A stretch of DNA of 64,000 bases, from contig CM020618.1 of the NCBI GenBank assembly GCA_009829735.1, positions 20,569,346 to 20,633,345 on the forward strand, given 5' to 3'. How positions within the stretch are numbered: position 1 is the first letter of the stretch; every line of letters starts with the position of its first letter. A program made the translations under genes and the position numbers. The DNA is from Pyropia yezoensis. Lineage: Eukaryota; Rhodophyta; Bangiophyceae; Bangiales; Bangiaceae. The notes under the pieces were generated by a model. It did no database searches, was not told the origin of the DNA, and saw nothing but the letters and a program-made list of their open reading frames with translations. This document shows, one piece after another, positions 49,614 through 61,339 of this stretch.

Positions 49614-50068
49614 CCCCCAGGTAGGGGGGCAACACGTGCCATGCAAGGGGCGGCAGGCCACTAGCCTGATCCGTTCCTGCCCCTGCATTTGGGTCCATAT
49701 TCCCTAAGTTTGGGATAGTTAGCTTAGTAGTAAATCCAACTTGGATTTGAGGGTTTTCTGTATTTATCGTCTTGATTTTTCGTGTGGCCCGGTGGGCAGG
49801 TGCTGGGGTGGGAGATTCTGAGTGGCGAGATTCTGAGTGGACCCTGGGGGGATAAGGGGAGGGACAGCGGGGCTTGGCCCTGCGTCCCCGTCCCGACCAA
49901 GAAACTGTTGGACCACACACCATCCTCTTGTTTGTCCGTGGGGGGTTTGCCCCACAACAGGGACAGAGTGTGTGCGACTTGCACTTCTTCCGGTTCCCCC
50001 GACACGGGAGGCAGCCCTTGCACACCGCCCCAACTTGGGTGCCGTGTGTGCATGTGGTTTTTGCCACA
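49600..50068 (+). repeat. 5' LTR, copy 3 (469 bp)
   Basis: Begins TGTGGCAG and ends TTTTGCCACA, with 7-bp inverted ends. Differs from the 3' LTR at 63622 at about four positions in the 379 bp that can be compared, i.e. roughly 1 percent. Confidence 0.95.
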
Positions 50069-50070
50069 TT

Positions 50071-50088
50071 TGGTGGAGCAGCAGGGGA
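50071..50088 (+). promoter_or_regulatory. Primer-binding site, copy 3
   Basis: TGGTGGAGCAGCAGGGGA, separated by TT from the LTR end. The complementary tRNA 3' end would have discriminator A, acceptor strand CUGCUCC, T-stem strand CCCUG and T-loop ending UC, which is a well-formed tRNA geometry. The tRNA identity is not known to me. Confidence 0.8.
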
Positions 50089-50187
50089 CAGAGGTAAGCT
50101 TTACCTCCGGGTGCACCCGGGTGTAGGGGGCCCTCTGTCTCAGAGGAACGGTGGTCTTGGACCGTGTCATACGGATCGTCAGCCAAC

Positions 50188-52134
50188 ATGGCTAGCTCGG
50201 AGCCCCCGTCGTCCGGGGAGTACACGGGTGACGCACGTACTTCAGTGCCTTTGAATACTGGTGAGACACAGGTGGGTTTACCTGGGGTCGCAGAGGGACT
50301 AGAGGTCCCTCAAGCCAGCAGGACTGGAAGTGCGGGCGGGCAACAGGCCACCCCGACTCAGTCGGGAGTTCACTCGGGTGACACTTCTGATGTGGGTGGG
50401 CCGAAGTCTGGCCACCGTGTGGTATACTCAACGGGAACGTCCCAAGGGGTGAGGACTGTCCTCGCGGGTTCCACTCGGGTTGGAGCCAACTTTGGCTTGG
50501 AGCCGTCGCCAACTAGGCTTTCGGAGGACGGCGGACCTCCGTTGGTCGGCGATGGGCTCGCGCCCATGCCCCCGGTTGGGACCCCTGAGGAACGTGGTTA
50601 CCCCTCAGGTGGACTCCCAGAGGCGGACCGAGACTCAACTGGAGTCGTCAATCCACTCCTCGCGGAAACTGTCCGTCGGGAGGCGACCAATGTGTTGCGG
50701 CAGACTTTGCCGGACCTGGTGGTCACGATGACGAATACTATTCTGAATCAGATTGTGGCGAGTTTGCCAGATGGCCTCAATGTCCAAACCGGATTGGGGC
50801 TTTCGAGCCCGCAGGCACAGGGGGAATCCCCCCTTACGCCTATCTCTGGTCGCCCCGAACTGGGGGCGACACCTGTGACTCCCAACGAGGGAGCCACACC
50901 ATACTCGGTGGGGCGTACGCCCTTCATGGGGGAGTTCCCCCCGGAAACGCCGGCGGCTACACCAAGCGCGCCGCGCCGGACTACAGGCACTGAGGGTGAA
51001 CTTACCCCAGTGCCACAGCGGCTGTTCCCTCAACGTGAGGTGCCGCCAAAGATCCAGGTAGCCAACCCGGTCTACCAGAGGATCTTTGACTGTGAGACCT
51101 ACGCCCTCCACAACAAGTCGGTGGTGTATGGTCCTGACCAGGCCCGAGCCATGGGCCGTGCCAAGAAGAATGCACTTCATTCTTTTGGGCACAAAGCGGA
51201 GTGGGATGGAACCCCCCCCCTCCGTGTCTTTGAGTTCCTACGTCGTTTCACAAAAGCCTGTGACGACAATGCCATAAGTGAAGGCATGGCTTTTTACATG
51301 CTACAGGAGTTTACGAAGGGCGACCTGCGGACAGAACTTATGTCCGTCATGCCCAGCTCCTCAAGTGGAGGCGCTGGGGAGGTGACGTCCTATTTGGAGC
51401 TCGTCAACTGGTTGTTGAGAGCCATGGTTGATGAGGCAGCGTTGGCTTCTCAAGTCGAGGAGTTTACGCAAGCCCATCAGGAAGAGGCGGAGGACGAGTT
51501 GTCCTTTGCGGAGCGAGTCCGTAAGCTCAACAATCTTTGTGGGTTTCTTCATCCACAAGCTGTGGTGAAGAGTCGGTTTGTGGAGGGACTCCATTGGTCA
51601 GTCCGGATGGAGACCCGGGAGCATAACACTGCCCGGGCGACCCTGGCCGAGTTGGCTAGGTTCGCCTATCGCAGAGGCGAGGCCTACCGCAAGTTGCGGG
51701 AGGAACAACGCCAGGAGCGTCAGGCCGAGTTGGCCAAGGAACGGGAGGAGGCGCGCCAGGCCAGAGAGTTGAGAGAGGCACGCCGAATCCGCAAGGAGAG
51801 CGTGGTAGCTGCCGTGGGAACTTCCCAGGGTATCCCTTCGCCTTCCCCAGTTGGGAAGACATCTCCCGGAACAGACCATCGGTGTTGGAACTGCAACTCC
51901 GATGGACACTGGGCATATGATTGCCCCAAGTTGAGTAAACGCATCCAACAACTTGTTAGGAACGCGAGTAAAAAGTCGGCTACGAACGAAGTACGTTCAC
52001 GCCGCGAGGGTGGGTCTCGACCGGTCGTCGCGGTCGCCACACCCTCGGCGGAGGAGGCGGACACGTCGTCCTCGGACTCGTCGTCTTCCTCCCCGCCCTC
52101 AGATTCGGACGCGAAGTCGGCGGGAAACGAATGA
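50188..52134 (+). CDS. gag: Gag polyprotein, 648 aa (copy 3)
   Basis: ATG 50188 (MASSEPPSS). Same layout as the other copies: disordered N-terminal half, capsid-like helical middle, CCHC knuckle at residues 566-579, acidic Ser tail. Uninterrupted. The stop TGA at 52132-52134 overlaps the pol ATG at 52131-52133. Confidence 0.94.
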   Translation: MASSEPPSSGEYTGDARTSVPLNTGETQVGLPGVAEGLEVPQASRTGSAGGQQATPTQSGVHSGDTSDVGGPKSGHRVVYSTGTSQGVRTVLAGSTRVGANFGLEPSPTRLSEDGGPPLVGDGLAPMPPVGTPEERGYPSGGLPEADRDSTGVVNPLLAETVRREATNVLRQTLPDLVVTMTNTILNQIVASLPDGLNVQTGLGLSSPQAQGESPLTPISGRPELGATPVTPNEGATPYSVGRTPFMGEFPPETPAATPSAPRRTTGTEGELTPVPQRLFPQREVPPKIQVANPVYQRIFDCETYALHNKSVVYGPDQARAMGRAKKNALHSFGHKAEWDGTPPLRVFEFLRRFTKACDDNAISEGMAFYMLQEFTKGDLRTELMSVMPSSSSGGAGEVTSYLELVNWLLRAMVDEAALASQVEEFTQAHQEEAEDELSFAERVRKLNNLCGFLHPQAVVKSRFVEGLHWSVRMETREHNTARATLAELARFAYRRGEAYRKLREEQRQERQAELAKEREEARQARELREARRIRKESVVAAVGTSQGIPSPSPVGKTSPGTDHRCWNCNSDGHWAYDCPKLSKRIQQLVRNASKKSATNEVRSRREGGSRPVVAVATPSAEEADTSSSDSSSSSPPSDSDAKSAGNE

Positions 52135-55100
52135 CCGTTGGGGCTGGTCGTCCGAAGCTCACAACGGCAGCCTCGGCCAAGTGGGCCATAAGGACGAACC
52201 AACCGTGCCGGATACTGCGGCGACCTAAGGGAGTCCGCCCACCTCGGGTAGGACTCCCCAAGAACGTAAACCCACGTCGGGTCATCGCGGTGCTGACGGG
52301 TGAGAACTTCCAGGTGGCTGGACGGGTGCAACTTGCCCCCGGCCGCGCCTGTTGTGCCCGTATCGTACTTGATACCGGGTCAGGAGCCTCCTTGATACGC
52401 AAGTCGCTATTACCAAAGGAGGTGAAGCTCCAACGCTGGAGGTCCAAAGCTGACCATATGATTGACATCAATGGTGGGGTACTTCCCATCGTTGGTGCCG
52501 TGACCCTACCAACTAGGTAGGGGACCCATGAGGTCGACGTGACCTATGGTGTAGTTGAGAGTATATCGGTACCCCTGCTTCTGGGTACCCCTTATGTTGT
52601 TACACAAGTGCCTTTGATTTGTGGCCCTGAGTACTGGGTCAAGTTGATGAATGGGGAGACTATCCCCATCCTTGGTAAGGGAAAGTCTGTGGCTCCTGTG
52701 ACAGTCTCACAGTCGAAGCCTGTTTGCTCTGTGAGGGAAGGGTCTACTGCTACCCTGCGTCTAGCCCGTAAAGTCACGTTGCCCCCCAACTCGGTGGCGC
52801 ACGTTGACGTTGTAACTGATTATACGGGGAACGGGTTGGTGCACCCTCACCCCCGTCTTGCTCGCAAGCACCAAGTGCATGTTGCCCTTGGCACGATGGA
52901 CTCCAAAGCCGGAGTCCCGTGGAGGATCCAGGTGATGAACCTGAGTCCGACGCCCAAGTACTTCAAGTCGGGAGCCAAGTTCGGCTATATCGACCAACAT
53001 GAGGGACCGGTAGTAGCGGTCACCCTCAACGCGGGCGCAAGTAGCGACCCGAAGTCCGGAAAGGAGAAGCATCAAGCCAAGTCGGCCACCTCTCCTCGGC
53101 CCCATGTGAACATGGAGGGTGTTCCCCCCAGGTTGAGGGTTCAAGTTGAACGCCTCTTGGACCAATATCACAAGTTGTGGGATGGTCAATTGGGACTCAT
53201 GAGAGCTACCCAACACCGGATCGAGTTGAAGCCCGGTGCACCCCCTATACGCCAACAACCGTATAGGGGAGGACCTCGTTCAAGGGCCCTCGTTAAGGAG
53301 CAAGTTGCTCGCATGGAGGCCCTCGATGTGATCGAGGCCAGCAACGCCGAGTGGGCGAGTCCGGTGGTTATCGTCCCCAAAGTTGATGGGACCCCCCGGT
53401 TTTGTATCGACTACCGTAAGCTCAACGAGAGCACGGTGAAGGACAGTTATCCCCTACCTAGGATGGACGACTGTCTGGACTCTCTGGGGGAGGCAAACGT
53501 GTTCTCTACCCTGGATTGTAACGCGGGGTACTGGCAAATTCCCATTGCCCCGGAGGACAGTCATAAAACTACCTTTACCTGTCACTGTGGTACCTACCGG
53601 TGCAAGCGCCTACCGTTTGGTCTGTGTAACGCGCCGGCAAATTTCCAGCGCGCTATGGACATGATTCTGGCCGGAGTACGGTGGCAGATCTGTCTTGTGT
53701 ACCTAGACGATATCATTGTGTTCTCCCGAAGTCCGGAGGAACACATTGGCCATCTTGGCCAGGTGTTCAAGCTACTTGCTGACGCCGGTGTGTCACTGAA
53801 GGCGAGTAAGTGCCACCTCTTCACTCAAGAGGTGGAGTACTTGGGACATGTTGTCCGTCCGGGGCGTCTCAGTGTTAACGAGAAGAACTTGAGGGCCATT
53901 CGTAAGGCTCAGTACCCCCGGACCCAGACCCAGATGAGGAGCTTCCTCGGGATGTGTAACGTGTACCGACGTTTCACCAAGGGTTTCGCCAAGGTGGCGA
54001 AGCCGTTGAATGAGCTAGTGAGCTCAACGCTACCGAAGAACCTGCCTCCCCCAAGTCGGGTGGAGCAGGAATCCTTTGAGACTCTTCGGGACCTTCTGCT
54101 GAAGCCCCCTATCCTGGCAATGCCCAGGTTGGGAGGCCACTACATCCTGGATGTGGACGCTAACTACGACCAACTTGGTTGTGTGTTGCTTCAGCAGCAG
54201 CCGGACAAGGAGTACTTGCCGGTGGGATACTTCAGTAAGGGGCTGAACTCGGCCGAGAAGAACTACGGAGTCACCGAGTTGGAAGGACTCGCAGTGGTGT
54301 GGGCGGTGACGTCACTTCTTCACTACCTAGAGGGTGAGAAGTTCCTCATCCGCTGTGACCACCGCGCGTTGCAGTTCATCTTTAAGACGGACTGTACGAA
54401 CACTCGTCTCAATCGGTGGAGGGTGCGACTGGCACCCTTCAACTTTGACATTGAGTACCGACCTGGCAGGCAACATGCCCTTGCCGACGGCCTCTCTCGG
54501 GTACCTACCGAGGGGCTGGACACTAACCCAGTCGATGAGGACATCCCCATCGTGGGGGTAGTCACGCGCTCGGGTCAGGCGTTGAACCCCGAGGCGCCAG
54601 GGAACAAGAAGTACTTGCCCCTGTCCCTGGATGAGGTGGTGAAGGCCCAGGCCGAGGATCCCTTCTGCAAGTCGCAGAGGGATACATTGGATACGGTGGT
54701 TGAGACGCGTTTCTTTCTGGGAGACGATGGCCTCCTCATGAGGAGGGGGGTATTCCAAGGGGCTGAACAACTTGTCGTCCCCGCATCCCTCAAGGACAGT
54801 ATCCTTGAGAGGGAGCACAACGCTCCCACGGGTGGACACCTGGGGTCTAGTAAACTGTACCAGACCCTGAGGACCAGGTACTACTGGCCGTCCATGGTGG
54901 TGGACATCTACAGTTGGGTGGCTGCCTGCACAAGTTGTGCACAGAACCGTCTGATGGAACGGCGGCCTAGTACGGCTATGTTATTGTTCCCGGCCAAGGA
55001 GCCCTTCGCCGCGTTGGCGATGGACATCCTTGGGCCACTCCCAGTGACCGAGGAGGGCAACCAGTACCTCCTGGTCATCTGTGACCGCTTCACGAAACTT

Positions 55101-56114
55101 ACGCGAGCGATCCCACTGGCAGAGATCACGGCCATGTCGGTCGTGTCAGCCTTCCTAGATCACTGGGTTGCCGCGTATGGCATCCCGGATAGTACACTAT
55201 CGGACAATGGACCGCAATTTGCGTCTGTACTGTTTCAGGGAGTGCTGGATATGTTGGGGGTTAAGGCAAACTATGCCACCCCCTACCACCCACAAACTAA
55301 TGGGCAGGTGGAGCGCTTCAACAAAACTATTGTTAGGCAGCTACGCCACTATGTGAGTGAGCACGTGAAGACGTGGGACCAATACATTTCTATTCTTACT
55401 ACCGCCTACAATTCGCAGGTTCACTCATCTACCGGGGAAGTACCCCTCGCTTTTGTGACCCCCCGTCGTGTGCGGTCTATTGCCGTGAGGCGGTCGCTCC
55501 CAACTAGGGAGGATGGTGGCAGTACGCCTACTCCTTCTGAGAGTAAGGCGGAGTTCGCTGCTAGGCTTGAAAACCTCATCCCAAAAGTCAGGGCTGAGAT
55601 GGACAAAGCACAAAAGCGCTACAAGCGTACCTTTGACAAAAAGGTGCGCAATGCTAAGCACGTCCCCGAGCAGGGTGACTGGGTGCTGGTACACTCGCAC
55701 ACCCCAACTGGGGGTAAGCTGGTATTCCAGACGAAGGGGCCGTACCAGGTCCTTCGTACTGATGGGCGGCGCTTCACCATCGAAAGTGACGATGGGGTCC
55801 GCACAGTGAACGGACATGACGTGGTCAAAGTTGCACCACCGCCTGCAGGCGACCCAGCTTGGGCGCGTGCTTTGGAAGCGTGGCGCCTCCCCTCACTGCC
55901 TGCGGCCAAACAGGGCCCGCAGGAGTACGTGTTCGATAAGTTCATCGACCACGGATGGGATGAAGACACTGACCGCCTCATGTTGAGGGTGCGTTGGATT
56001 GGCTACAAAGCCAAGGACTGTACGTGGGAGTATGTGGAGGACCTTCCCGCTGAGAAGGTCCGGGCGTACTGTGCCCGGAATGAGATAGACCCTAACAGCC
56101 CACCCTCAACGTGA
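52131..56114 (+). pseudogene. pol: Pol polyprotein, copy 3, one nonsense codon
   Basis: Full-length Pol reading frame with all domains listed for copy 2, but TAG at 52518-52520 replaces TTG (Leu) just after the protease region, within LPTRL. Everything downstream (RT with YLDD at 524-527, RNase H, integrase Asp965/Asp1025/Glu1061, chromodomain ~1264-1320) remains open in the same frame. The same TAG occurs in copy 4. Without readthrough no RT or integrase would be made. Confidence 0.94.
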
Positions 56115-56225
56115 GGGAAGACCGAGCAACAGTGCCAAGAGAGTGCTTCAAGTCGAAGTGGTACGCAGAGTGGCTTTTAACTACAGCCCTAACCCTCACA
56201 CTCTCACAACAAAGGCAGCTGCCAA

Positions 56226-56844
56226 CTAGGCACGCATGCTAGACTCTCCCACTCCACGGCCCTCGCCCTCACGTGGAGGCGAGCGGCGAGACCCACGCCG
56301 ATAACGGTCTCCACTCGTTGGAAGGGGCGGCGGCTCCAAGTCGGAACCGTCGCGCCCTTCACGGTCGCGCAAGTGGCGCCGACCGTGGCTACTCTTCTGC
56401 CTGGTCTTGCGCGCAAGTTTGCGACGCAGACGCTGGACAGACTCCGTCTCCGACGGGGTAGAGGACTCCGAAACGGAGTAAGACAACTCGTCTTCCGACA
56501 CGGAGGGAGAGCGCCGCGAGTGTCGGCGACGACGGCGAGGAGGCGAGTATGCCCGGCTCGCGCGACGTTTGCCACGCCCAAGTGGGGCTGGCTGGGGCAT
56601 AATAGCCCCAATGCGAGCCAACTCGGCTGTCATAAACTCCGCCACCGACTCGCAACTCGCGGTCGCCACTGCAGTACGAACGCGCTCCTCAAGTTGAGGA
56701 GTCTCGGAGCTTTGGAGTGTTGCGGTCGACGCGGCCCAACCAGGAAATGGTGCGCACCAACGTGGTGATCATCATCTCTGAGGTTAGAGGCGTGGGCGGT
56801 AACACCAACTTGGGGTATATCGTCAGGAGGGTGGCCCCCAAGTT
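56226..56844 (-). pseudogene. Antisense accessory gene, 3' part, with frameshift near gap (copy 3)
   Basis: Minus-strand C-terminal third of the antisense protein, ending at the stop 56226-56228. An extra C near 56737 (GCGGCCCAACC against GCGGCCAACC in copy 4) shifts the frame. The indel is ~100 bp from the contig end and may be an error. Confidence 0.8.
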
Positions 56845-57344
56845 NNNNNNNNNNNNNNNNNNNNNNNNNNNNNNNNNNNNNNNNNNNNNNNNNNNNNNNN
56901 NNNNNNNNNNNNNNNNNNNNNNNNNNNNNNNNNNNNNNNNNNNNNNNNNNNNNNNNNNNNNNNNNNNNNNNNNNNNNNNNNNNNNNNNNNNNNNNNNNNN
57001 NNNNNNNNNNNNNNNNNNNNNNNNNNNNNNNNNNNNNNNNNNNNNNNNNNNNNNNNNNNNNNNNNNNNNNNNNNNNNNNNNNNNNNNNNNNNNNNNNNNN
57101 NNNNNNNNNNNNNNNNNNNNNNNNNNNNNNNNNNNNNNNNNNNNNNNNNNNNNNNNNNNNNNNNNNNNNNNNNNNNNNNNNNNNNNNNNNNNNNNNNNNN
57201 NNNNNNNNNNNNNNNNNNNNNNNNNNNNNNNNNNNNNNNNNNNNNNNNNNNNNNNNNNNNNNNNNNNNNNNNNNNNNNNNNNNNNNNNNNNNNNNNNNNN
57301 NNNNNNNNNNNNNNNNNNNNNNNNNNNNNNNNNNNNNNNNNNNN
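56845..57344. other. Assembly gap, exactly 500 N
   Basis: Second 500-N gap. Sequence after it repeats sequence from 52231 onward, not the continuation of copy 3. Confidence 0.99.
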
Positions 57345-60300
57345 GGGAGTCCCCCCACCTCGGGTAGGACTCCCCAAGAACGTAAACCCACGTCGGGTCA
57401 TCGCGGTGCTGACGGGTGAGAACTTCCAGGTGGCTGGACGGGTGCAACTTGCCCCCGGCCGCGCCTGTTGTGCCCGTATCGTACTTGATACCGGGTCAGG
57501 AGCCCTCCTTGATACGCAAGTCGCTATTACCAAAGGAGGTGAAGCTCCAACGCTGGAGGTCCAAAGCTGACCATATGATTGACATCAATGGTGGGTACTT
57601 CCATCGTTGGTGCCGTGACCCTACCAACTAGGTAGGGGACCCATGAGGTCGACGTGACCTATGGTGTAGTTGAGAGTATATCGGTACCCCTGCTCTGGGT
57701 ACCCCTTATGTTGTTACACAAGTGCCTTTGATTTGTGCCCTGAGTACTGGGTCAAGTTGATGAATGGGGAGACTATCCCCATCCTTGGTAAGGGAAAGTC
57801 TGTGGCTCCTGTGACAGTCTCACAGTCGAAGCCTGTTTGCTCTGTGAGGGAAGGGTCTACTGCTACCCTGCGTCTAGCCCGTAAAGTCACGTTGCCCCCC
57901 AACTCGGTGGCGCACGTTGACGTTGTAACTGATTATACGGGGAACGGGTTGGTGCACCCTCACCCCCGTCTTGCTCGCAAGCACCAAGTGCATGTTGCCC
58001 TTGGCACGATGGACTCCAAAAGCCGGAGTCCCGTGGAGGATCCAGGTGATGAACCTGAGTCCGACGCCCAAGTACTTCAAGTCGGGAGCCAAGTTCGGCC
58101 TATATCGACCACATGAGGGACCGGTAGTAGCGGTCACCCTCAACGCGGGCGCAAGTAGCGACCCGAAGTCCGGAAAGGAGAAGCATCAAGCCAAGTCGGC
58201 CACCTCTCCTCGGCCCCATGTGAACATGGAGGGTGTTCCCCCCAGGTTGAGGGTTCAAGTTGAACGCCTCTTGGACCAATATCACAAGTTGTGGGATGGT
58301 CAATTGGGGACTCATGAGAGCTACCCAACACCGGATCGAGTTGAAGCCCGGTGCACCCCCTATACGCCAACAACCGTATAGGGGAGGACCTCGTTCAAGG
58401 GCCCTCGTTAAGGAGCAAGTTGCTCGCATGGAGGCCCTCGATGTGATCGAGGCCAGCAACGCCGAGTGGGCGAGTCCGGTGGTTATCGTCCCCAAAGTTG
58501 ATGGGACCCCCGGTTTTGTATCGACTACCGTAAGCTCAACGAGAGCACGGTGAAGGACAGTTATCCCCTACCTAGGATGGACGACTGTCTGGACTCTCTG
58601 GGGGAGGCAAACGTGTTCTCTACCCTGGATTGTAACGCGGGGTACTGGCAAATTCCCATTGCCCCGGAGGACAGTCATAAAACTACCTTTACCTGTCACT
58701 GTGGTACCTACCGGTGCAAGCGCCTACCGTTTGGTCTGTGTAACGCGCCGGCAAATTTCCAGCGCGCTATGGACATGATTCTGGCCGGAGTACGGTGGCA
58801 GATCTGTCTTGTGTACCTAGACGATATCATTGTGTTCTCCCGAAGTCCGGAGGAACACATTGGCCATCTTGGCCAGGTGTTCAAGCTACTTGCTGACGCC
58901 GGTGTGTCACTGAAGGCGAGTAAGTGCCACCTCTTCACTCAAGAGGTGGAGTACTTGGGACATGTTGTCCGTCCGGGGCGTCTCAGTGTTAACGAGAAGA
59001 ACTTGAGGGCCATTCGTAAGGCTCAGTACCCCCGGACCCAGACCCAGATGAGGAGCTTCCTCGGGATGTGTAACGTGTACCGACGTTTCACCAAGGGTTT
59101 CGCCAAGGTGGCGAAGCCGTTGAATGAGCTAGTGAGCTCAACGCTACCGAAGAACCTGCCTCCCCCAAGTCGGGTGGAGCAGGAATCCTTTGAGACTCTT
59201 CGGGACCTTCTGCTGAAGCCCCCTATCCTGGCAATGCCCAGGTTGGGAGGCCACTACATCCTGGATGTGGACGCTAACTACGACCAACTTGGTTGTGTGT
59301 TGCTTCAGCAGCAGCCGGACAAGGAGTACTTGCCGGTGGGATACTTCAGTAAGGGGCTGAACTCGGCCGAGAAGAACTACGGAGTCACCGAGTTGGAAGG
59401 ACTCGCAGTGGTGTGGGCGGTGACGTCACTTCTTCACTACCTAGAGGGTGAGAAGTTCCTCATCCGCTGTGACCACCGCGCGTTGCAGTTCATCTTTAAG
59501 ACGGACTGTACGAACACTCGTCTCAATCGGTGGAGGGTGCGACTGGCACCCTTCAACTTTGACATTGAGTACCGACCTGGCAGGCAACATGCCCTTGCCG
59601 ACGGCCTCTCTCGGGTACCTACCGAGGGGCTGGACACTAACCCAGTCGATGAGGACATCCCCATCGTGGGGGTAGTCACGCGCTCGGGTCAGGCGTTGAA
59701 CCCCGAGGCGCCAGGGAACAAGAAGTACTTGCCCCTGTCCCTGGATGAGGTGGTGAAGGCCCAGGCCGAGGATCCCTTCTGCAAGTCGCAGAGGGATACA
59801 TTGGATACGGTGGTTGAGACGCGTTTCTTTCTGGGAGACGATGGCCTCCTCATGAGGAGGGGGGTATTCCAAGGGGCTGAACAACTTGTCGTCCCCGCAT
59901 CCCTCAAGGACAGTATCCTTGAGAGGGAGCACAACGCTCCCACGGGTGGACACCTGGGGTCTAGTAAACTGTACCAGACCCTGAGGACCAGGTACTACTG
60001 GCCGTCCATGGTGGTGGACATCTACAGTTGGGTGGCTGCCTGCACAAGTTGTGCACAGAACCGTCTGATGGAACGGCGGCCTAGTACGGCTATGTTATTG
60101 TTCCCGGCCAAGGAGCCCTTCGCCGCGTTGGCGATGGACATCCTTGGGCCACTCCCAGTGACCGAGGAGGGCAACCAGTACCTCCTGGTCATCTGTGACC
60201 GCTTCACGAAACTTACGCGAGCGATCCCACTGGCAGAGATCACGGCCATGTCGGTCGTGTCAGCCTTCCTAGATCACTGGGTTGCCGCGTATGGCATCCC

Positions 60301-61228
60301 GGATAGTACACTATCGGACAATGGACCGCAATTTGCGTCTGTACTGTTTCAGGGAGTGCTGGATATGTTGGGGGTTAAGGCAAACTATGCCACCCCCTAC
60401 CACCCACAAACTAATGGGCAGGTGGAGCGCTTCAACAAAACTATTGTTAGGCAGCTACGCCACTATGTGAGTGAGCACGTGAAGACGTGGGACCAATACA
60501 TTTCTATTCTTACTACCGCCTACAATTCGCAGGTTCACTCATCTACCGGGGAAGTACCCCTCGCTTTTGTGACCCCCCGTCGTGTGCGGTCTATTGCCGT
60601 GAGGCGGTCGCTCCCAACTAGGGAGGATGGTGGCAGTACGCCTACTCCTTCTGAGAGTAAGGCGGAGTTCGCTGCTAGGCTTGAAAACCTCATCCCAAAA
60701 GTCAGGGCTGAGATGGACAAAGCACAAAAGCGCTACAAGCGTACCTTTGACAAAAAGGTGCGCAATGCTAAGCACGTCCCCGAGCAGGGTGACTGGGTGC
60801 TGGTACACTCGCACACCCCAACTGGGGGTAAGCTGGTATTCCAGACGAAGGGGCCGTACCAGGTCCTTCGTACTGATGGGCGGCGCTTCACCATCGAAAG
60901 TGACGATGGGGTCCGCACAGTGAACGGACATGACGTGGTCAAAGTTGCACCACCGCCTGCAGGCGACCCAGCTTGGGCGCGTGCTTTGGAAGCGTGGCGC
61001 CTCCCCTCACTGCCTGCGGCCAAACAGGGCCCGCAGGAGTACGTGTTCGATAAGTTCATCGACCACGGATGGGATGAAGACACTGACCGCCTCATGTTGA
61101 GGGTGCGTTGGATTGGCTACAAAGCCAAGGACTGTACGTGGGAGTATGTGGAGGACCTTCCCGCTGAGAAGGTCCGGGCGTACTGTGCCCGGAATGAGAT
61201 AGACCCTAACAGCCCACCCTCAACGTGA
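57345..61228 (+). pseudogene. pol: Pol, partial, frameshifted at its start (copy 4)
   Basis: Encodes Pol from residue ~34 to the natural stop. The first 1.2 kb is split over frames by indels (e.g. near 57506, 57596, 57693, 57737, 58019, 58100, 58308 and 58510) and also carries the TAG seen in copy 3. From 58550 to 61228 the frame is open (892 codons) and contains RT from the LPRMDD region on, RNase H, integrase and chromodomain, identical in translation to copy 3. Confidence 0.92.
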
Positions 61229-61339
61229 GGGAAGACCGAGCAACAGTGCCAAGAGAGTGCTTCAAGTCGAAGTGGTACGCAGAGTGGCTTTTAACTACAG
61301 CCCTAACCCTCACACTCTCACAACAAAGGCAGCTGCCAA

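Larger units (their letters stand above)
49600..56844 (+). mobile_element. Ty3/gypsy retrotransposon, copy 3 (plus strand, runs into gap)
   Basis: Plus-strand copy: 5' LTR 49600-50068, primer-binding site, gag, pol with one TAG, and the 3' third of the antisense gene up to the Ns. Left flank GTGGG belongs to the Fanzor gene. The 3' half may be represented by copy 4 beyond the gap, since 52231-56844 and 57345-61958 share all diagnostic differences from copies 1 and 2. Confidence 0.95.
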
